A program made the position numbers and the translations under genes. Of a DNA stretch of 64,000 bases, positions 34,472 through 43,815 are shown piece by piece. Origin of the DNA: Bacteroides sp. (GTDB lineage Bacteria > Bacillota > Clostridia > Oscillospirales > Acutalibacteraceae); the NCBI GenBank assembly GCA_023665085.1, contig JAMPEQ010000012.1, positions 1 through 64,000 of the forward strand, in the 5' to 3' direction. Every line of letters starts with the position of its first letter. Within the stretch, counting starts at the first letter, position 1. Below the pieces are notes generated by a model. The model worked only from the letters and a program-made list of their open reading frames with translations. It was not told where the DNA came from and searched no databases.

Positions 34472-35683
34472 TTAAAGATCACTTTCAAAATTCAACCACA
34501 ATAATGAACTTCCGTTACATAAATACCAAAAATGAACTGCTGTAAAAACAATAAACGCAATCATAACAATAGTTCTCAGTTTAATGCTGAAATTCTCATC
34601 AGATATACTGTAATAACTTAAATGTGCTTTCTTTCGCTTTTCGATCTGACTTCCCTGCAGCTGCATTCCAATCATAAAAATCAAACCTCCGGCTAAAGGC
34701 AGAATCCATCTTGCGAATCGAACAAATATTAAACCGCTTAATGTTGCACCTAAAGAAAAATATATTATGACTGATAAATATTTATATAAGCGATTTAACT
34801 CGTTTCCGAAATTACTATTGAAAATATAATGAGAAAAATACATAAGAAGAAGCAAACAAACAGCCAAAACTGATATATTAACAAGAAACATAGTTCCTGT
34901 TTCAAGTGAAACCCCGCCACTATGATGCTCTGCTTTACCTGCAAGAGACTGAATAAAAGAATTATCCGTTCTTTTTGCAAGAAACTGAATGATCAAATTA
35001 CCGCCGGCTAAACCGAATATCAACAAAAAATCGATAAACTTTCCACCCACATTAAGAGCAAAAAATGCAATAAACACTAGCACAACAGGCAGAATTCCTG
35101 ATGAATGAGTAAGTGAAGCTAAAAAATATCCCAAAATACAGAGTGGTATATGCTTTCGTTCTGCCATATGCTGATAGGCACAGGCAAAGGCAACAGCGAA
35201 AGCTAATCCGTTTCTTATTCCGCTTGCAACATCATAATACCAATATGTCGAGATAAAAAACATAGAAGCAAAAAACAGATTTGTTTTATTAATACCGAAT
35301 CTATTTGCAGCTTTGTAAAGTACATAAAAACCAAGTCCATATACAATAAAAATCGTTACAGCAGGAAGCCAGCTGTTATTATCAAGCTTACTGAAAAAGT
35401 AAATATAGTACGCAGCTACTCTGAAATTCTTAAAATCGAACTGATCTTCATCAATGTATCGTTGTAATTCATCATATCCGCCTTCACGCATTTCATTGAT
35501 AGCCTTAAAATAGCGTGACAGATCATCATTTTGAGCAGGCATAATATTAAATGCTATTAATGAAAATAAAAATGTAACCAACAAGAAAGGAAACCAAGAA
35601 AACTTTCGAGGTGCAACAATATACACCACCGCAAACACCGCTACCGACAGTATAAAGCAGGTCATTGCAGACAAGCCTAACAT
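34472..35683 (-). CDS. EpsG/Wzy-like polysaccharide polymerase
   Basis: A ~403-residue membrane protein with about ten helices of the EpsG family. The early loop NDDLSRYFKAINEMREGGYD and the FRVAAYYIYFFSK and SLTHSSGILPV phrases are typical of EpsG-like proteins, thought to polymerise repeat units outside the membrane. An in-frame start lies two codons earlier, but the ATG at 35683 has GGAGATTGAAT upstream. It is the only polymerase candidate in the locus. Confidence 0.85.
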   Translation of the reverse strand: MLGLSAMTCFILSVAVFAVVYIVAPRKFSWFPFLLVTFLFSLIAFNIMPAQNDDLSRYFKAINEMREGGYDELQRYIDEDQFDFKNFRVAAYYIYFFSKLDNNSWLPAVTIFIVYGLGFYVLYKAANRFGINKTNLFFASMFFISTYWYYDVASGIRNGLAFAVAFACAYQHMAERKHIPLCILGYFLASLTHSSGILPVVLVFIAFFALNVGGKFIDFLLIFGLAGGNLIIQFLAKRTDNSFIQSLAGKAEHHSGGVSLETGTMFLVNISVLAVCLLLLMYFSHYIFNSNFGNELNRLYKYLSVIIYFSLGATLSGLIFVRFARWILPLAGGLIFMIGMQLQGSQIEKRKKAHLSYYSISDENFSIKLRTIVMIAFIVFTAVHFWYLCNGSSLLWLNFESDL

Positions 35684-35715
35684 ATTCAATCTCCTTTCAC
35701 AATAAAAATTTTAAA

Positions 35716-36828
35716 TTAACGTAAATAAATCCCTTCAAGTTTTCGAGTGATATTTCTTATATCAAAATTCTTAATAACATCACTGTTATCGACAGAATTT
35801 CGCTTCTGCACAAGTGATTTTTCTATGGAGTCAATCCATTTTGCAGGATTTTCATCTATCGACTCAAAATAAACATTGCTGTTAATTTTTACACCTTTTG
35901 AAATATTTGCAGAAACAACGCAAGGCAATTTTGAGGCCTGAGCTTCAATCAGTGTAAGAGGAAATCCCTCATGAAGAGACGGAAAAACAAAGCAGTCCAT
36001 AGCATTTAACAAATCAGGCACATCATCTCTGAATCCTGCAAATATAACGCTGTCATTTAAATTCAAATCACGGCATTTCTTTTCAAGCTTTTCCCTGTCT
36101 TCACCGTCACCTACAAGCAGAAGTACGCTATTTTTATTTTTGACGTGGTATTCATTGAAAACATCAATAAGAAAATCCTGATTTTTTATGTAATACATAT
36201 GACCGATATGCCCTAAAACAATCTTGTCACCGACTCCAAGCTCTTCTCTGATACGATTTCTTGCCTGCAAATCAAATGAATACTCATCAGTATCTATCCC
36301 ATTATTAAGGACAATACCTTTTTTATTAAAATATTTTTTATCAGTCAAATATTCTCCTGATTTTTTACTGCATCCGATAATATCGGTTGCATATTTTTTC
36401 AAAAGAAATTTCATTACATTTCTGTATAACTTAGCAGCAATTTGCTTAAGCTTTGAATGCTCAGCCAAAGGCTGCGTAAAATGTGAATGGGCAATTCTTT
36501 TAGGTACACCGCTCTTATAAGCTGCCAAAAGAACTATCGCACTGTAAAAAAGCAAATGACTGTGAACAATATCAAAATGCTCATTTTTAAATAGTTCAAT
36601 ATAAAATTTATAGCTTTCGGCATAACCTAATTTACTGTCAGGCTGATGGATAATTCTCACACCGGTTGATGCAATATTATCCTCAATAGGACCTTTCTTA
36701 TCTCCTCTTACGCAATAAACACATTCAAACTTATTGCTGTCAAGTGCCTGCTGCAATCTTATTGCAACAAATTCAGAACCGCCGTATTCAAGACATTCAT
36801 TTATAATTAAAACTTTTTTCTTTTGCAT
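35716..36828 (-). CDS. GT4 family glycosyltransferase
   Basis: A 370-residue GT-B retaining enzyme. The N-terminal domain starts KKVLIINECLEYGGSEF with the acceptor-side loop, and the C-terminal domain has GHIGHMYYIKNQDFLIDVF, LLVGDGEDREKLE, and the E-x7-E motif in SLHEGFPLTLIEAQA, which binds the donor sugar. No membrane helix. It sits between EpsG-like and GT2 genes with a 26-bp and 3-bp gap. Donor unknown; hexose or N-acetylhexosamine is usual for the family. Confidence 0.92.
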   Translation of the reverse strand: MQKKKVLIINECLEYGGSEFVAIRLQQALDSNKFECVYCVRGDKKGPIEDNIASTGVRIIHQPDSKLGYAESYKFYIELFKNEHFDIVHSHLLFYSAIVLLAAYKSGVPKRIAHSHFTQPLAEHSKLKQIAAKLYRNVMKFLLKKYATDIIGCSKKSGEYLTDKKYFNKKGIVLNNGIDTDEYSFDLQARNRIREELGVGDKIVLGHIGHMYYIKNQDFLIDVFNEYHVKNKNSVLLLVGDGEDREKLEKKCRDLNLNDSVIFAGFRDDVPDLLNAMDCFVFPSLHEGFPLTLIEAQASKLPCVVSANISKGVKINSNVYFESIDENPAKWIDSIEKSLVQKRNSVDNSDVIKNFDIRNITRKLEGIYLR

Positions 36829-36831
36829 AAT

Positions 36832-37809
36832 CTAACCACGCAATAATCTGTACACTTTACTAATTAAGGCAACTGAAATATCAAATCCGAATATGTCTAA
36901 AAACAATTTTACAAGCTTCGTCTGCTTCCAGTATGCATATTTTAAAATAAATTTATAAGGTTTAATCTTTTCTATTGCCTTTTTTCTGTTTTCTTTTGTC
37001 ATTTTTCCTATAACAACAATGGTTGTCGAGTAAATATGAGCAAGATAATTAAGTATATCTTTTTTTATACCTAAAAGCTTTTTATCATTTTCCGCCTTAT
37101 CCAGCCATTTTTCTATAGTTAAAACAGATCCGACTATAGTTTTTATTCCTGCACCTGATGTAACAGAGAACTCCTGATTTCTTCTGTAGCTGTAAAAAGG
37201 ATTATTTATTGCAAAGACACTTTTACAGCATGTAAAAACACTAAGAACATAATCATAATCCTCCGCCTGAACATCGCACATAAATCTGATTTTATTATCC
37301 TCAACAATATTTCTTTTTACAGCAAAAACAACAGGACCGCCCGGAAGAAGTTTGTTTGATAAAAGATAACTGTTTACCTCATCAATAGTGCTGTTCTTCA
37401 TAAAATCCAAATCATAACCATTTCGAGAAACGGTTACTTCACCTGTTTTCATATTAATGTCAGTACAGCCAAAAATAACAACATCTGCATCCGAAGCATC
37501 GCTAAGCTCCTGTAATGCATTACTGTCATTCCAATAATCATCACTGTCAAGAAAAATAATATATTCTCCTGATGCATTATCAAGCCCTGTATTTCTTGCT
37601 CTTGAAGCACCGCCGTTAGACACATGAAGGGCTTTTACTCTGCTGTCCCGTTCTGCCCATGCATCACAAAGCTGAGGGCATTTATCCGGTGATCCGTCAT
37701 CAACAAGTATAACTTCCAGATCACTGAAAGTCTGTGATAAAACACTTTCCACACACTGATTTAAATATTTTTCAGCGTTATATACAGGAATTATTACTGA
37801 ATATTTCAT
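36832..37809 (-). CDS. GT2 family glycosyltransferase
   Basis: A 325-residue GT-A enzyme with YSVIIPVYNAEKYL at the very N-terminus, LVDDGSPDKCP and metal-binding DSDDY. The acceptor half reads VQAEDYDYVLSVF with the ED pair and ends in a basic, hydrophobic stretch. It is the GT2 copy nearest to the GT4 genes and has a shorter, more divergent N-terminal donor region than the tandem block at 28.6-34.5 kb. It ends three bases before the GT4 gene starts. Confidence 0.9.
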   Translation of the reverse strand: MKYSVIIPVYNAEKYLNQCVESVLSQTFSDLEVILVDDGSPDKCPQLCDAWAERDSRVKALHVSNGGASRARNTGLDNASGEYIIFLDSDDYWNDSNALQELSDASDADVVIFGCTDINMKTGEVTVSRNGYDLDFMKNSTIDEVNSYLLSNKLLPGGPVVFAVKRNIVEDNKIRFMCDVQAEDYDYVLSVFTCCKSVFAINNPFYSYRRNQEFSVTSGAGIKTIVGSVLTIEKWLDKAENDKKLLGIKKDILNYLAHIYSTTIVVIGKMTKENRKKAIEKIKPYKFILKYAYWKQTKLVKLFLDIFGFDISVALISKVYRLLRG

Positions 37810-37811
37810 AA

Positions 37812-38726
37812 TTATCTACCTAAAACTCTTTTTATTTGCTTTAAAACTGCACCAATGGTATTCAAAATATTGAATTTACCTTTAATCTTTAAATCAATAA
37901 CCTCTATATTTTCAAGACTGTTATATGTATGAATACCAACAAAGTCATTGTTTACATCAAGCTTAATATCCTTTGCATTTACAGTTGAAAGCAATCTTTC
38001 TTCATATCCATTTTCAGATATACTTATTACTTCATTAAAATTAAGTTTTTTTCCATATGACTCACCGCAGTCCTGAGAAGGTCTGATAAGCATATCATTA
38101 TAATAAAACAGCTTGCCTGCACATCTGGCAGTGTTAATGTCTTTTTTGACAGGATTATTTTTGCATTCGACCAGCTTATGATCTTCCTCAAAATAAATAT
38201 CAAGCCTGTCAAAAATATTACTGTCATCAACCTTTTCTGTTATGTAATATGTAACCCCATCCTTATCAAGCAGAGTAGTATCAGCAAGCTTTTCATTACA
38301 TAACACAATATCCTTTTCCCATTTATCAGGAAAATCAATACACTTTAATCTGAAAAGCTCTCCCGATTTATTTGATTCGGGAACAATATATATTTCATTA
38401 TTCTTTTCATAAATAAAAGGATATGACAAATGTGTAGGTGATTCATATATTATTTTCATGTCACCATAACCATCTTTAAAAATCTCTCTATATCCTAAAA
38501 GACCTTTTCTTTTAAGCCTGTCAAAAACCTCAAAAAACAGAAAATATTTGCCGTTATGCTTAAATAAAAAAGGATCAGCAGTCCAATATCTGTAAGAATC
38601 CTTTAATACAGTAAAATGTGTATCAACATCCTCAATAATGCATTTATTATTATCATTAAATCTTACTGCACAACACCATGCTTCAGGAATAAACAAGGAT
38701 TTAATTTTATTAATAATACTCGACAT
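37812..38726 (-). CDS. Beta-propeller, GINT1-N-terminal-like protein
   Basis: A 304-residue protein that resembles the five-bladed propeller domain found at the N-terminus of plant GINT1-type proteins and in bacterial sugar-formyltransferase-linked proteins. Seen strings are TADPFLFKHNGKYFLFFEVFD (shown as TADPFLF and GKYFLFFEVFD), PSHLSYPFIYEK-like YPFIYEKNNEIYIVPE, and RPSQDCGESYGKKLN. There is no signal peptide. Its place between glycosyltransferases suggests a part in sugar transfer or recognition, but no function is established. It shares the ADP-hydrophobic motif with 1669-2628. Confidence 0.6.
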   Translation of the reverse strand: MSSIINKIKSLFIPEAWCCAVRFNDNNKCIIEDVDTHFTVLKDSYRYWTADPFLFKHNGKYFLFFEVFDRLKRKGLLGYREIFKDGYGDMKIIYESPTHLSYPFIYEKNNEIYIVPESNKSGELFRLKCIDFPDKWEKDIVLCNEKLADTTLLDKDGVTYYITEKVDDSNIFDRLDIYFEEDHKLVECKNNPVKKDINTARCAGKLFYYNDMLIRPSQDCGESYGKKLNFNEVISISENGYEERLLSTVNAKDIKLDVNNDFVGIHTYNSLENIEVIDLKIKGKFNILNTIGAVLKQIKRVLGR

Positions 38727-38728
38727 AA

Positions 38729-39805
38729 TTAACTCCTGCTATAAAAATCAACTAAAATTTCTGCATTTTGATAAATATTCCAGCCTTTTTGAGAAAGGAT
38801 TTCACTTGTATCTCTTCTCGCTGTTTCAGACGCATCAAGGCATGCTTTACACCATTCCTCTTCGTTGTCGGCAAGGGATTTTATTTTAACTAAATCAGTA
38901 ACACAAACTTCCTTTGTAACTGCATCCGACATAACTACACTTAGACCTGCTGCCTGAGCCTCAATAACAGATACAGGCAGTCCCTCGCTGATTGACGGAA
39001 AAAGAAAAACATCACAAGCCTGCAGAAGCTGATTAATATCATCTCTCATTCCAAGATACATAACACTGTCTTTAATATTCAAAGTTTTACAAAGCTCTGA
39101 TGTCTGCACAGTTTCTTCAGCACCTATAAGCACAAGCTTTGAATTGCTGTTTTTCTTTTTTATTTCAGCAAACACCTTAAAAATAAAAGGATGATTTTTC
39201 TGCGGAATATCCGTTTTGCCTATATGACCTACAACAAAACTGTTTTCTAAATCCATTTGCTTTCTGACATCATGTCTGACAGCATCATCATAAATGAATT
39301 TATCACAGTCAACGGCATTGTTTATTATTTTAAATGCTTTATTTCCATACCACAGCCTGCCCGCTTCATTACTGCACGCAAATTTGTCTTTTATAAAATA
39401 CTTTGCATAAAGGCTTAACAGCTGATTTCTTCTTCCGTTTCCCTGTAAAGAAAATTCTGTTGTATGGCAATGAACAAATATATTTTTTATTCCGGCCCTT
39501 TTAGCATATGGTGCAATGAACACAGCAAAATGAGGACAATGAATATGCAGTGCATCCCATTCATTCATATGCTTAGAAAAAAATCCATTCATTTTACCTG
39601 TAAGCAAATCTTTTGGTGACGGCGGATTAACCTTATAGACTTTGCCGCCAAGAGCTTCGATATCAGCCTGTCTGGTCTTTTCTTTTTCTGCAAAATATAC
39701 AACATCAAATTTTATCTCACTCGGCATAGCCTTGGCATAATTAAGAATAACACTCATTACACCATTTGAAACGCTTATGTCGGGTATCATATGCAAAACT
39801 CTCAT
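38729..39805 (-). CDS. GT4 family glycosyltransferase
   Basis: A ~358-residue GT-B retaining enzyme: RVLHMIPDISVSNGVM at the start, GHIGKTDIPQKNHPFIFKVF and the E-x7-E motif SISEGLPVSVIEAQA near 280. I choose the ATG at 39805 with GAGG five bases upstream, eight bases after the previous stop; the longer in-frame start at 39844 would overlap the previous gene by 32 bp. Family members include EpsF-like exopolysaccharide enzymes. The donor is unknown. Confidence 0.92.
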   Translation of the reverse strand: MRVLHMIPDISVSNGVMSVILNYAKAMPSEIKFDVVYFAEKEKTRQADIEALGGKVYKVNPPSPKDLLTGKMNGFFSKHMNEWDALHIHCPHFAVFIAPYAKRAGIKNIFVHCHTTEFSLQGNGRRNQLLSLYAKYFIKDKFACSNEAGRLWYGNKAFKIINNAVDCDKFIYDDAVRHDVRKQMDLENSFVVGHIGKTDIPQKNHPFIFKVFAEIKKKNSNSKLVLIGAEETVQTSELCKTLNIKDSVMYLGMRDDINQLLQACDVFLFPSISEGLPVSVIEAQAAGLSVVMSDAVTKEVCVTDLVKIKSLADNEEEWCKACLDASETARRDTSEILSQKGWNIYQNAEILVDFYSRS

Positions 39806-39812
39806 ATCATCC

Positions 39813-40949
39813 TCATAAAATATTAAGCTCTTTATAAATTTCAATCATATGTGAAATTACATTGTTCACTGAATATTTTTCAACCATTTCTTTATTCTTT
39901 AATTGGAATTTATTCATAAGCTCTGTTGATTCATAAAGCTTAAGAATAGCATCTGCCATAGCGCTGCTGTCATTCAACTTAACAAGAAAACCATTTTCAC
40001 CGTCTTTTACCAAATCGTTATTTCCTCTGACATCAGTTGCAACAATAGCATTTCCTATTGCCATGGCCTCAATAAGATTAATCGGTAAGCCCTCCTGCCT
40101 GCTGGAAGAAATTGAAACATCACTCATTGCAACGAGCTTGTCAATATCTCTGCGATATCCTAAAACATGCACATTATCATAAACTCCAAGCTGTTTTGCA
40201 TAATCAATATAAGGCTGAGCAAGTTCATCAAGACCGGGCAGAAGAAGATGGAAATTACTGTGCTTGTCCAACAGAATTTTCAGAGTATCAAACAGCATGT
40301 TTTGATTTTTACGCTGACAGAAATCTGCCGGATATATCATAAGAAAATCATCAGATTTAAAATTGTATTCTTTGCGAAGTTCTGTTTTTTCATCTTTATC
40401 GGCACTATGAAACTTTTCAATGTCAACGCCAACACCATTTACATGGTATATTTTTTCAGTATTAAAATTATTATTTACGGCTAAATCATAATCTTCCTGA
40501 TTAATTGTTATCAGGCAGTCTGTGTATTTGGAAAGATATTTCTCCACCGGATAAAACATCAGCCAATTTTTCTTTGAAGCACCATTATAAAAATGAAATC
40601 CATGAGCTGTATAAATTACCTTAGTTCCTCTTTTTCTCGCATTCTTTGATGCAAGGCGTGCTACAACTGCACCCATAGGTGTATGGCAATGAATTACATC
40701 GTAGTCATTTTCATCAATTATTTTCTTTAAAACTTTGTATGCTTTTATATTTGATGTGCTGTAAGGACTTCTGCTGAAAGGAACTTCAAAAACTTTATCA
40801 AGTGCAGACAAATCAAGTCCTTTCTTATCTGCAGAATTATCTTTGTAAGCACCGTGTACTTCACATCCATGCTTTTTTAATTCTTCAATAAAAGGCATAT
40901 GAAATTGTCCTATATGACTTCTTACGGTCGCAACAAATAAAATTTTCAT
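39813..40949 (-). CDS. GT4 family glycosyltransferase, EpsD-like
   Basis: A 378-residue GT-B enzyme starting [20 protein letters not shown] with IHCHTPMGAVVARL and YTAHGFHFYNGA, phrases common to Firmicute EpsD-like enzymes. The donor motif is SRQEGLPINLIEAMA (E-x7-E). Its ATG overlaps the stop of the priming transferase by one base (TAATG), and adding the second sugar right after the priming step is its likely job. No membrane helix is seen. Confidence 0.92.
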   Translation of the reverse strand: MKILFVATVRSHIGQFHMPFIEELKKHGCEVHGAYKDNSADKKGLDLSALDKVFEVPFSRSPYSTSNIKAYKVLKKIIDENDYDVIHCHTPMGAVVARLASKNARKRGTKVIYTAHGFHFYNGASKKNWLMFYPVEKYLSKYTDCLITINQEDYDLAVNNNFNTEKIYHVNGVGVDIEKFHSADKDEKTELRKEYNFKSDDFLMIYPADFCQRKNQNMLFDTLKILLDKHSNFHLLLPGLDELAQPYIDYAKQLGVYDNVHVLGYRRDIDKLVAMSDVSISSSRQEGLPINLIEAMAIGNAIVATDVRGNNDLVKDGENGFLVKLNDSSAMADAILKLYESTELMNKFQLKNKEMVEKYSVNNVISHMIEIYKELNIL

Positions 40950-41602
40950 TATACGGTTTCCTTTTCTACACTATTTACATCTGCGTTAATGTCTGCTGCT
41001 GTACCCTGGACTGTTATTGCAACATTTTCATTGTCTTTATTAACAAACACATTTCCTACAGTTAAAAATAATATTTTTATATCAAGCAGCAGACTCATAT
41101 TATCAACGTAAAACACATTAAGTCTTATTCTTTCATGCCATTCGGTATGCTTTCTTCCGTTTACCTGAGCCCATCCCGTTATGCCTGGCTTAACCTCAAA
41201 CATACGAAGCTGTTCAGCAGTGTATTCTTCAATAGGCCACGGATGATATGTAAGAGGCGGTCTGAAACCTACTAAAGACATTTCACCTTTAAGTACATTT
41301 ATAAGCTGCGGCAGCTCATCAATACTTGTTGCACGAATAAATTTACCAACCTTTGTAACTCGCATATCATTCGCAAATGAATACTGCCCTGTACCCATTT
41401 GCTCAGCACCTACACACATTGAACGAAACTTATATATCTGAAATTCTTTTGCATTTTCGCCTAATCTTGTCTGCTTAAAAAGAACAGGACCTTTTGACTC
41501 AAGCTTAATTGCAGCAGCGATAATAATCATTAACGGTGACAAGACAATAATGCCAAACAAAGAAATAATAATATCACAAAATCTTTTGAAATATCTATAC
41601 AT
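40949..41602 (-). CDS. Undecaprenyl-phosphate sugar phosphotransferase (priming enzyme)
   Basis: A 217-residue polyprenol-phosphate hexose-1-phosphate transferase of the short EpsL/PglC type. It has one N-terminal reentrant or membrane helix (about residues 8-33), then the catalytic block [20 protein letters not shown] with [25 protein letters not shown] and RP, and WAQVNGR. It starts the repeat unit by loading the first sugar phosphate onto undecaprenyl phosphate. The long WcaJ-type membrane half is absent. A 60-residue acidic tail follows the core. One-base overlaps on both sides show tight coupling. Confidence 0.95.
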   Translation of the reverse strand: MYRYFKRFCDIIISLFGIIVLSPLMIIIAAAIKLESKGPVLFKQTRLGENAKEFQIYKFRSMCVGAEQMGTGQYSFANDMRVTKVGKFIRATSIDELPQLINVLKGEMSLVGFRPPLTYHPWPIEEYTAEQLRMFEVKPGITGWAQVNGRKHTEWHERIRLNVFYVDNMSLLLDIKILFLTVGNVFVNKDNENVAITVQGTAADINADVNSVEKETV

Positions 41603-42420
41603 TAATTCATCCTCCCCACTATTTCATCAACGCATCGACAAAGCTTTTTGTGTGTTTCGTCAAAAAAGCTTTGATCTTTTTTCTCTAAAAGTGTTTCATA
41701 TTCTCTTAAATCTTTTATCCCTTTTACGAATATATATTCCATTTCAGAATAATTCGAAATCTTTGAAGAGTCACAGAACGCTCTGGACAAAATAGATATA
41801 GATGAGCCTAATCTGTAATGCTCCGAAACAATATACTCTGCCGGCAGCATCCCCTCGCCTACTCTGCCGAAGCCTCCGAAGCCAAAAGGAATACCTGCTT
41901 CTAATATTTTACCTGCAAGCTTTTCAACTGTTCCGTCAGCCAAAAGCTCGAATAGAAACTTTTTGTGCTGACTTAAATGCAAATCATTTAAACCAATATG
42001 AATTTCGTCAATGCCGCAGATTTGCAGAACATCGTCAATAATCGCAACTGCATTCTGATTTTCAAGCAAAAGCATTGTTTTTACTCTGCCGTTTACAATA
42101 TTTATAAACTCTTTTACTTCCTGCAAACTTTTCCACATAGGAAGCATAACTATATCCGCACCTGCATCTATAACTGCATTAATTTCTTTTTCAGAACCGC
42201 TGTTAATTGGATTAACTCTTACCAGCAGTTCCGATTTGTTAAGAACACACCTGATTTTTGCAACATCTTCAACGGTATGATGATTCTGAACAGTATCCAT
42301 ACCGCCCTGACGCTCTGCTTTGCCGATATACTCCATATCAACAAATATACGATCAACACCGCAGGACTGCGCCAGCTTAGCTATATCAATGTCATTTGTT
42401 ATGTACATTAGCTTTAACAT
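41602..42420 (-). CDS. HpcH/HpaI aldolase or citrate-lyase-like protein
   Basis: A 272-residue TIM barrel of the PEP/pyruvate-lyase superfamily. Recognised features are FVDMEYIGK near 25, LLVRVNPI, AGADIVMLPMW, LLENQNAV with the metal-ligand Glu, and EIHIGLNDLHLS with the second acidic ligand. Known relatives cleave or form carbon-carbon bonds with pyruvate or acetyl groups. It is the first gene of the large polysaccharide operon, directly after the promoter, with GGAGAG before its ATG. A role in making an unusual acidic sugar or precursor is possible; no activity can be read from sequence. Confidence 0.75.
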   Translation of the reverse strand: MLKLMYITNDIDIAKLAQSCGVDRIFVDMEYIGKAERQGGMDTVQNHHTVEDVAKIRCVLNKSELLVRVNPINSGSEKEINAVIDAGADIVMLPMWKSLQEVKEFINIVNGRVKTMLLLENQNAVAIIDDVLQICGIDEIHIGLNDLHLSQHKKFLFELLADGTVEKLAGKILEAGIPFGFGGFGRVGEGMLPAEYIVSEHYRLGSSISILSRAFCDSSKISNYSEMEYIFVKGIKDLREYETLLEKKDQSFFDETHKKLCRCVDEIVGRMN

Positions 42421-42467
42421 TTGACTCTCCTATATACAATATACACAATAATACCTATACACAAATT

Positions 42468-42496
42468 ATTATATTATATATTAAAAGAAATGTAAA
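42468..42496 (-). promoter_or_regulatory. Promoter of the polysaccharide operon
   Basis: Minus strand TTTACA (42496-42491), 17-bp spacer, perfect TATAAT (42473-42468), 48 bp upstream of the aldolase-like gene. An overlapping second TATAAT lies at 42478-42473. This is the only strong promoter seen before the run of 22 close or overlapping genes down to 18614. Confidence 0.75.
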
Positions 42497-42530
42497 TAGT
42501 TAATGTGTTCTTGAATATTTAGAACAACAA

Positions 42531-42560
42531 TAAAAAAAGCGTGAAAAAAATCTCACGCCT
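42531..42560 (-). terminator. Terminator after the first GT2 gene
   Basis: GCGTGA (42539-42544) / TCACGC (42553-42558) with a loop of T-rich sequence, followed on the minus strand by seven T residues. It separates the GT2 gene at 42588 from the promoter of the main operon. Confidence 0.8.
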
Positions 42561-42587
42561 TTACCCGTCATTAAGTTCTATTTTATT

Positions 42588-43580
42588 TCAACGAAAAATT
42601 CTATTTCTTAAAGCATTATACAATCTGTATACGTCTATACCAAAATAGAATACCAGCATTTTAAATTTTTCAACATTATCCGCTTTCTTAAATAAAATTT
42701 TTCTGAATTGTTTATTGTACACTTTCTTATAGTAAACAATTCTTTTTTTTATTTTTTTATCATTCATATCAAGTTTTTTTCTTGCAAGAAGCAATTTTTC
42801 AATCATAAAACGCGTGCTCATTGCTGCACAATAATAATCACGCTTTTCATAAAAGTAATTAAATCTTGAGATATAAGCGTCAAGCGCATCCAAACGACGA
42901 ATGCTATAGCTGTGAGTTATACTGTTTTCGTTTTGGTAGTAATAATACAATGGCTCACGAACACAGGATACCAAATTGCACTTTTCAAAAATCAAATGAG
43001 TAGTAAATAAATCCTCGTGGAGTTTGCCTACAGGGAATCTAAAATCATCAAATAAAAACTTCTTATATAATTTGCAGCAAGCAATTACATAATGCCAATG
43101 CATATCGCCAAACAGCTTTCTTTGTGCTTGTTTTCCGTCTATTAATTCGTCAGAAACAGGAAGACTGTTTTCGTAATCGTTAACATAATTTTCATCATCA
43201 GAAACGCAAAGATAATTACAAAGAGCTAAATCAGAAGCATCATCAATCAAACGCAAAAACAATGTTTCAATCATATCAGATTTAACATAATCATCACTGT
43301 CAATAAAAACTACATAATTACCGGAGGAACAATCTAATCCACAATTGCGTGCATCTGACAAGCCGCCGTTTTTCTTATGAATAACCTTTATTCTACTATC
43401 TTTTTTACTCCAATTGTCGCACAAAACAGGAGAATGGTCTGTTGAACCATCGTCCACTAAAATTATTTCTAAATTATCATAAGTCTGGTTTATAACACTA
43501 TCAATGCATCTATCTAAAAACATCTCAACATTATATACCGGAATAATTACAGAAATCAAAGAATTATACTTTTTTTGCAT
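42588..43580 (-). CDS. GT2 family glycosyltransferase, separate unit
   Basis: A 330-residue GT-A enzyme with ISVIIPVYNVEMFL, LVDDGSTDHSP and DSDDY, then KLHEDLFTTHLIF in the acceptor half. The LHED variant and the SP pair separate it from most neighbours. It has its own consensus promoter (43616-43644) and a terminator (42531-42560), so it is a single-gene transcript between the tRNA gene and the polysaccharide operon. It probably acts on the same glycan, perhaps as an independently controlled branch addition. Confidence 0.9.
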   Translation of the reverse strand: MQKKYNSLISVIIPVYNVEMFLDRCIDSVINQTYDNLEIILVDDGSTDHSPVLCDNWSKKDSRIKVIHKKNGGLSDARNCGLDCSSGNYVVFIDSDDYVKSDMIETLFLRLIDDASDLALCNYLCVSDDENYVNDYENSLPVSDELIDGKQAQRKLFGDMHWHYVIACCKLYKKFLFDDFRFPVGKLHEDLFTTHLIFEKCNLVSCVREPLYYYYQNENSITHSYSIRRLDALDAYISRFNYFYEKRDYYCAAMSTRFMIEKLLLARKKLDMNDKKIKKRIVYYKKVYNKQFRKILFKKADNVEKFKMLVFYFGIDVYRLYNALRNRIFR

Positions 43581-43615
43581 ATCAAACCCGATTTAATATA
43601 AATATATTATAAATT

Positions 43616-43644
43616 ATTATATCATCATATAAACAATTCGTCAA
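43616..43644 (-). promoter_or_regulatory. Promoter of the separate GT2 gene
   Basis: Minus strand TTGACG (43644-43639), 17-bp spacer, TATAAT (43621-43616), 36 bp upstream of the GT2 ATG at 43580. Confidence 0.8.
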
Positions 43645-43660
43645 GCAAATCAAAATAAAA

Positions 43661-43690
43661 AAGAAAAGGACTATAAAATAATAGTCCTCC
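43661..43690 (-). terminator. Terminator of the tRNA-Met gene
   Basis: GGACTAT (43668-43674) / ATAGTCC (43681-43687), directly after the tRNA 3-prime end on the minus strand, followed by TTTTCTTTTTTATTTTG. Confidence 0.8.
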
Positions 43691-43692
43691 AA

Positions 43693-43768
<76 letters not shown>

Positions 43769-43787
43769 TTATTTGTTTGTGTAATAC

Positions 43788-43815
43788 ATTATAGCAAATT
43801 TTCTTCATTTGTCAA
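43788..43815 (-). promoter_or_regulatory. Promoter of the initiator tRNA
   Basis: Minus strand TTGACA (43815-43810), 16-bp spacer, TATAAT (43793-43788), 20 bp before the mature tRNA. Both hexamers match consensus. The rest of the gap to 43962 is AT-rich; I see no clear plus-strand promoter for the ThrE genes. Confidence 0.85.

Noticed and set aside
41998-42411. A 137-codon open frame antisense to the aldolase-like gene
   Set aside because: It has no ribosome binding site or family motif and overlaps a coding frame coupled to the priming transferase.
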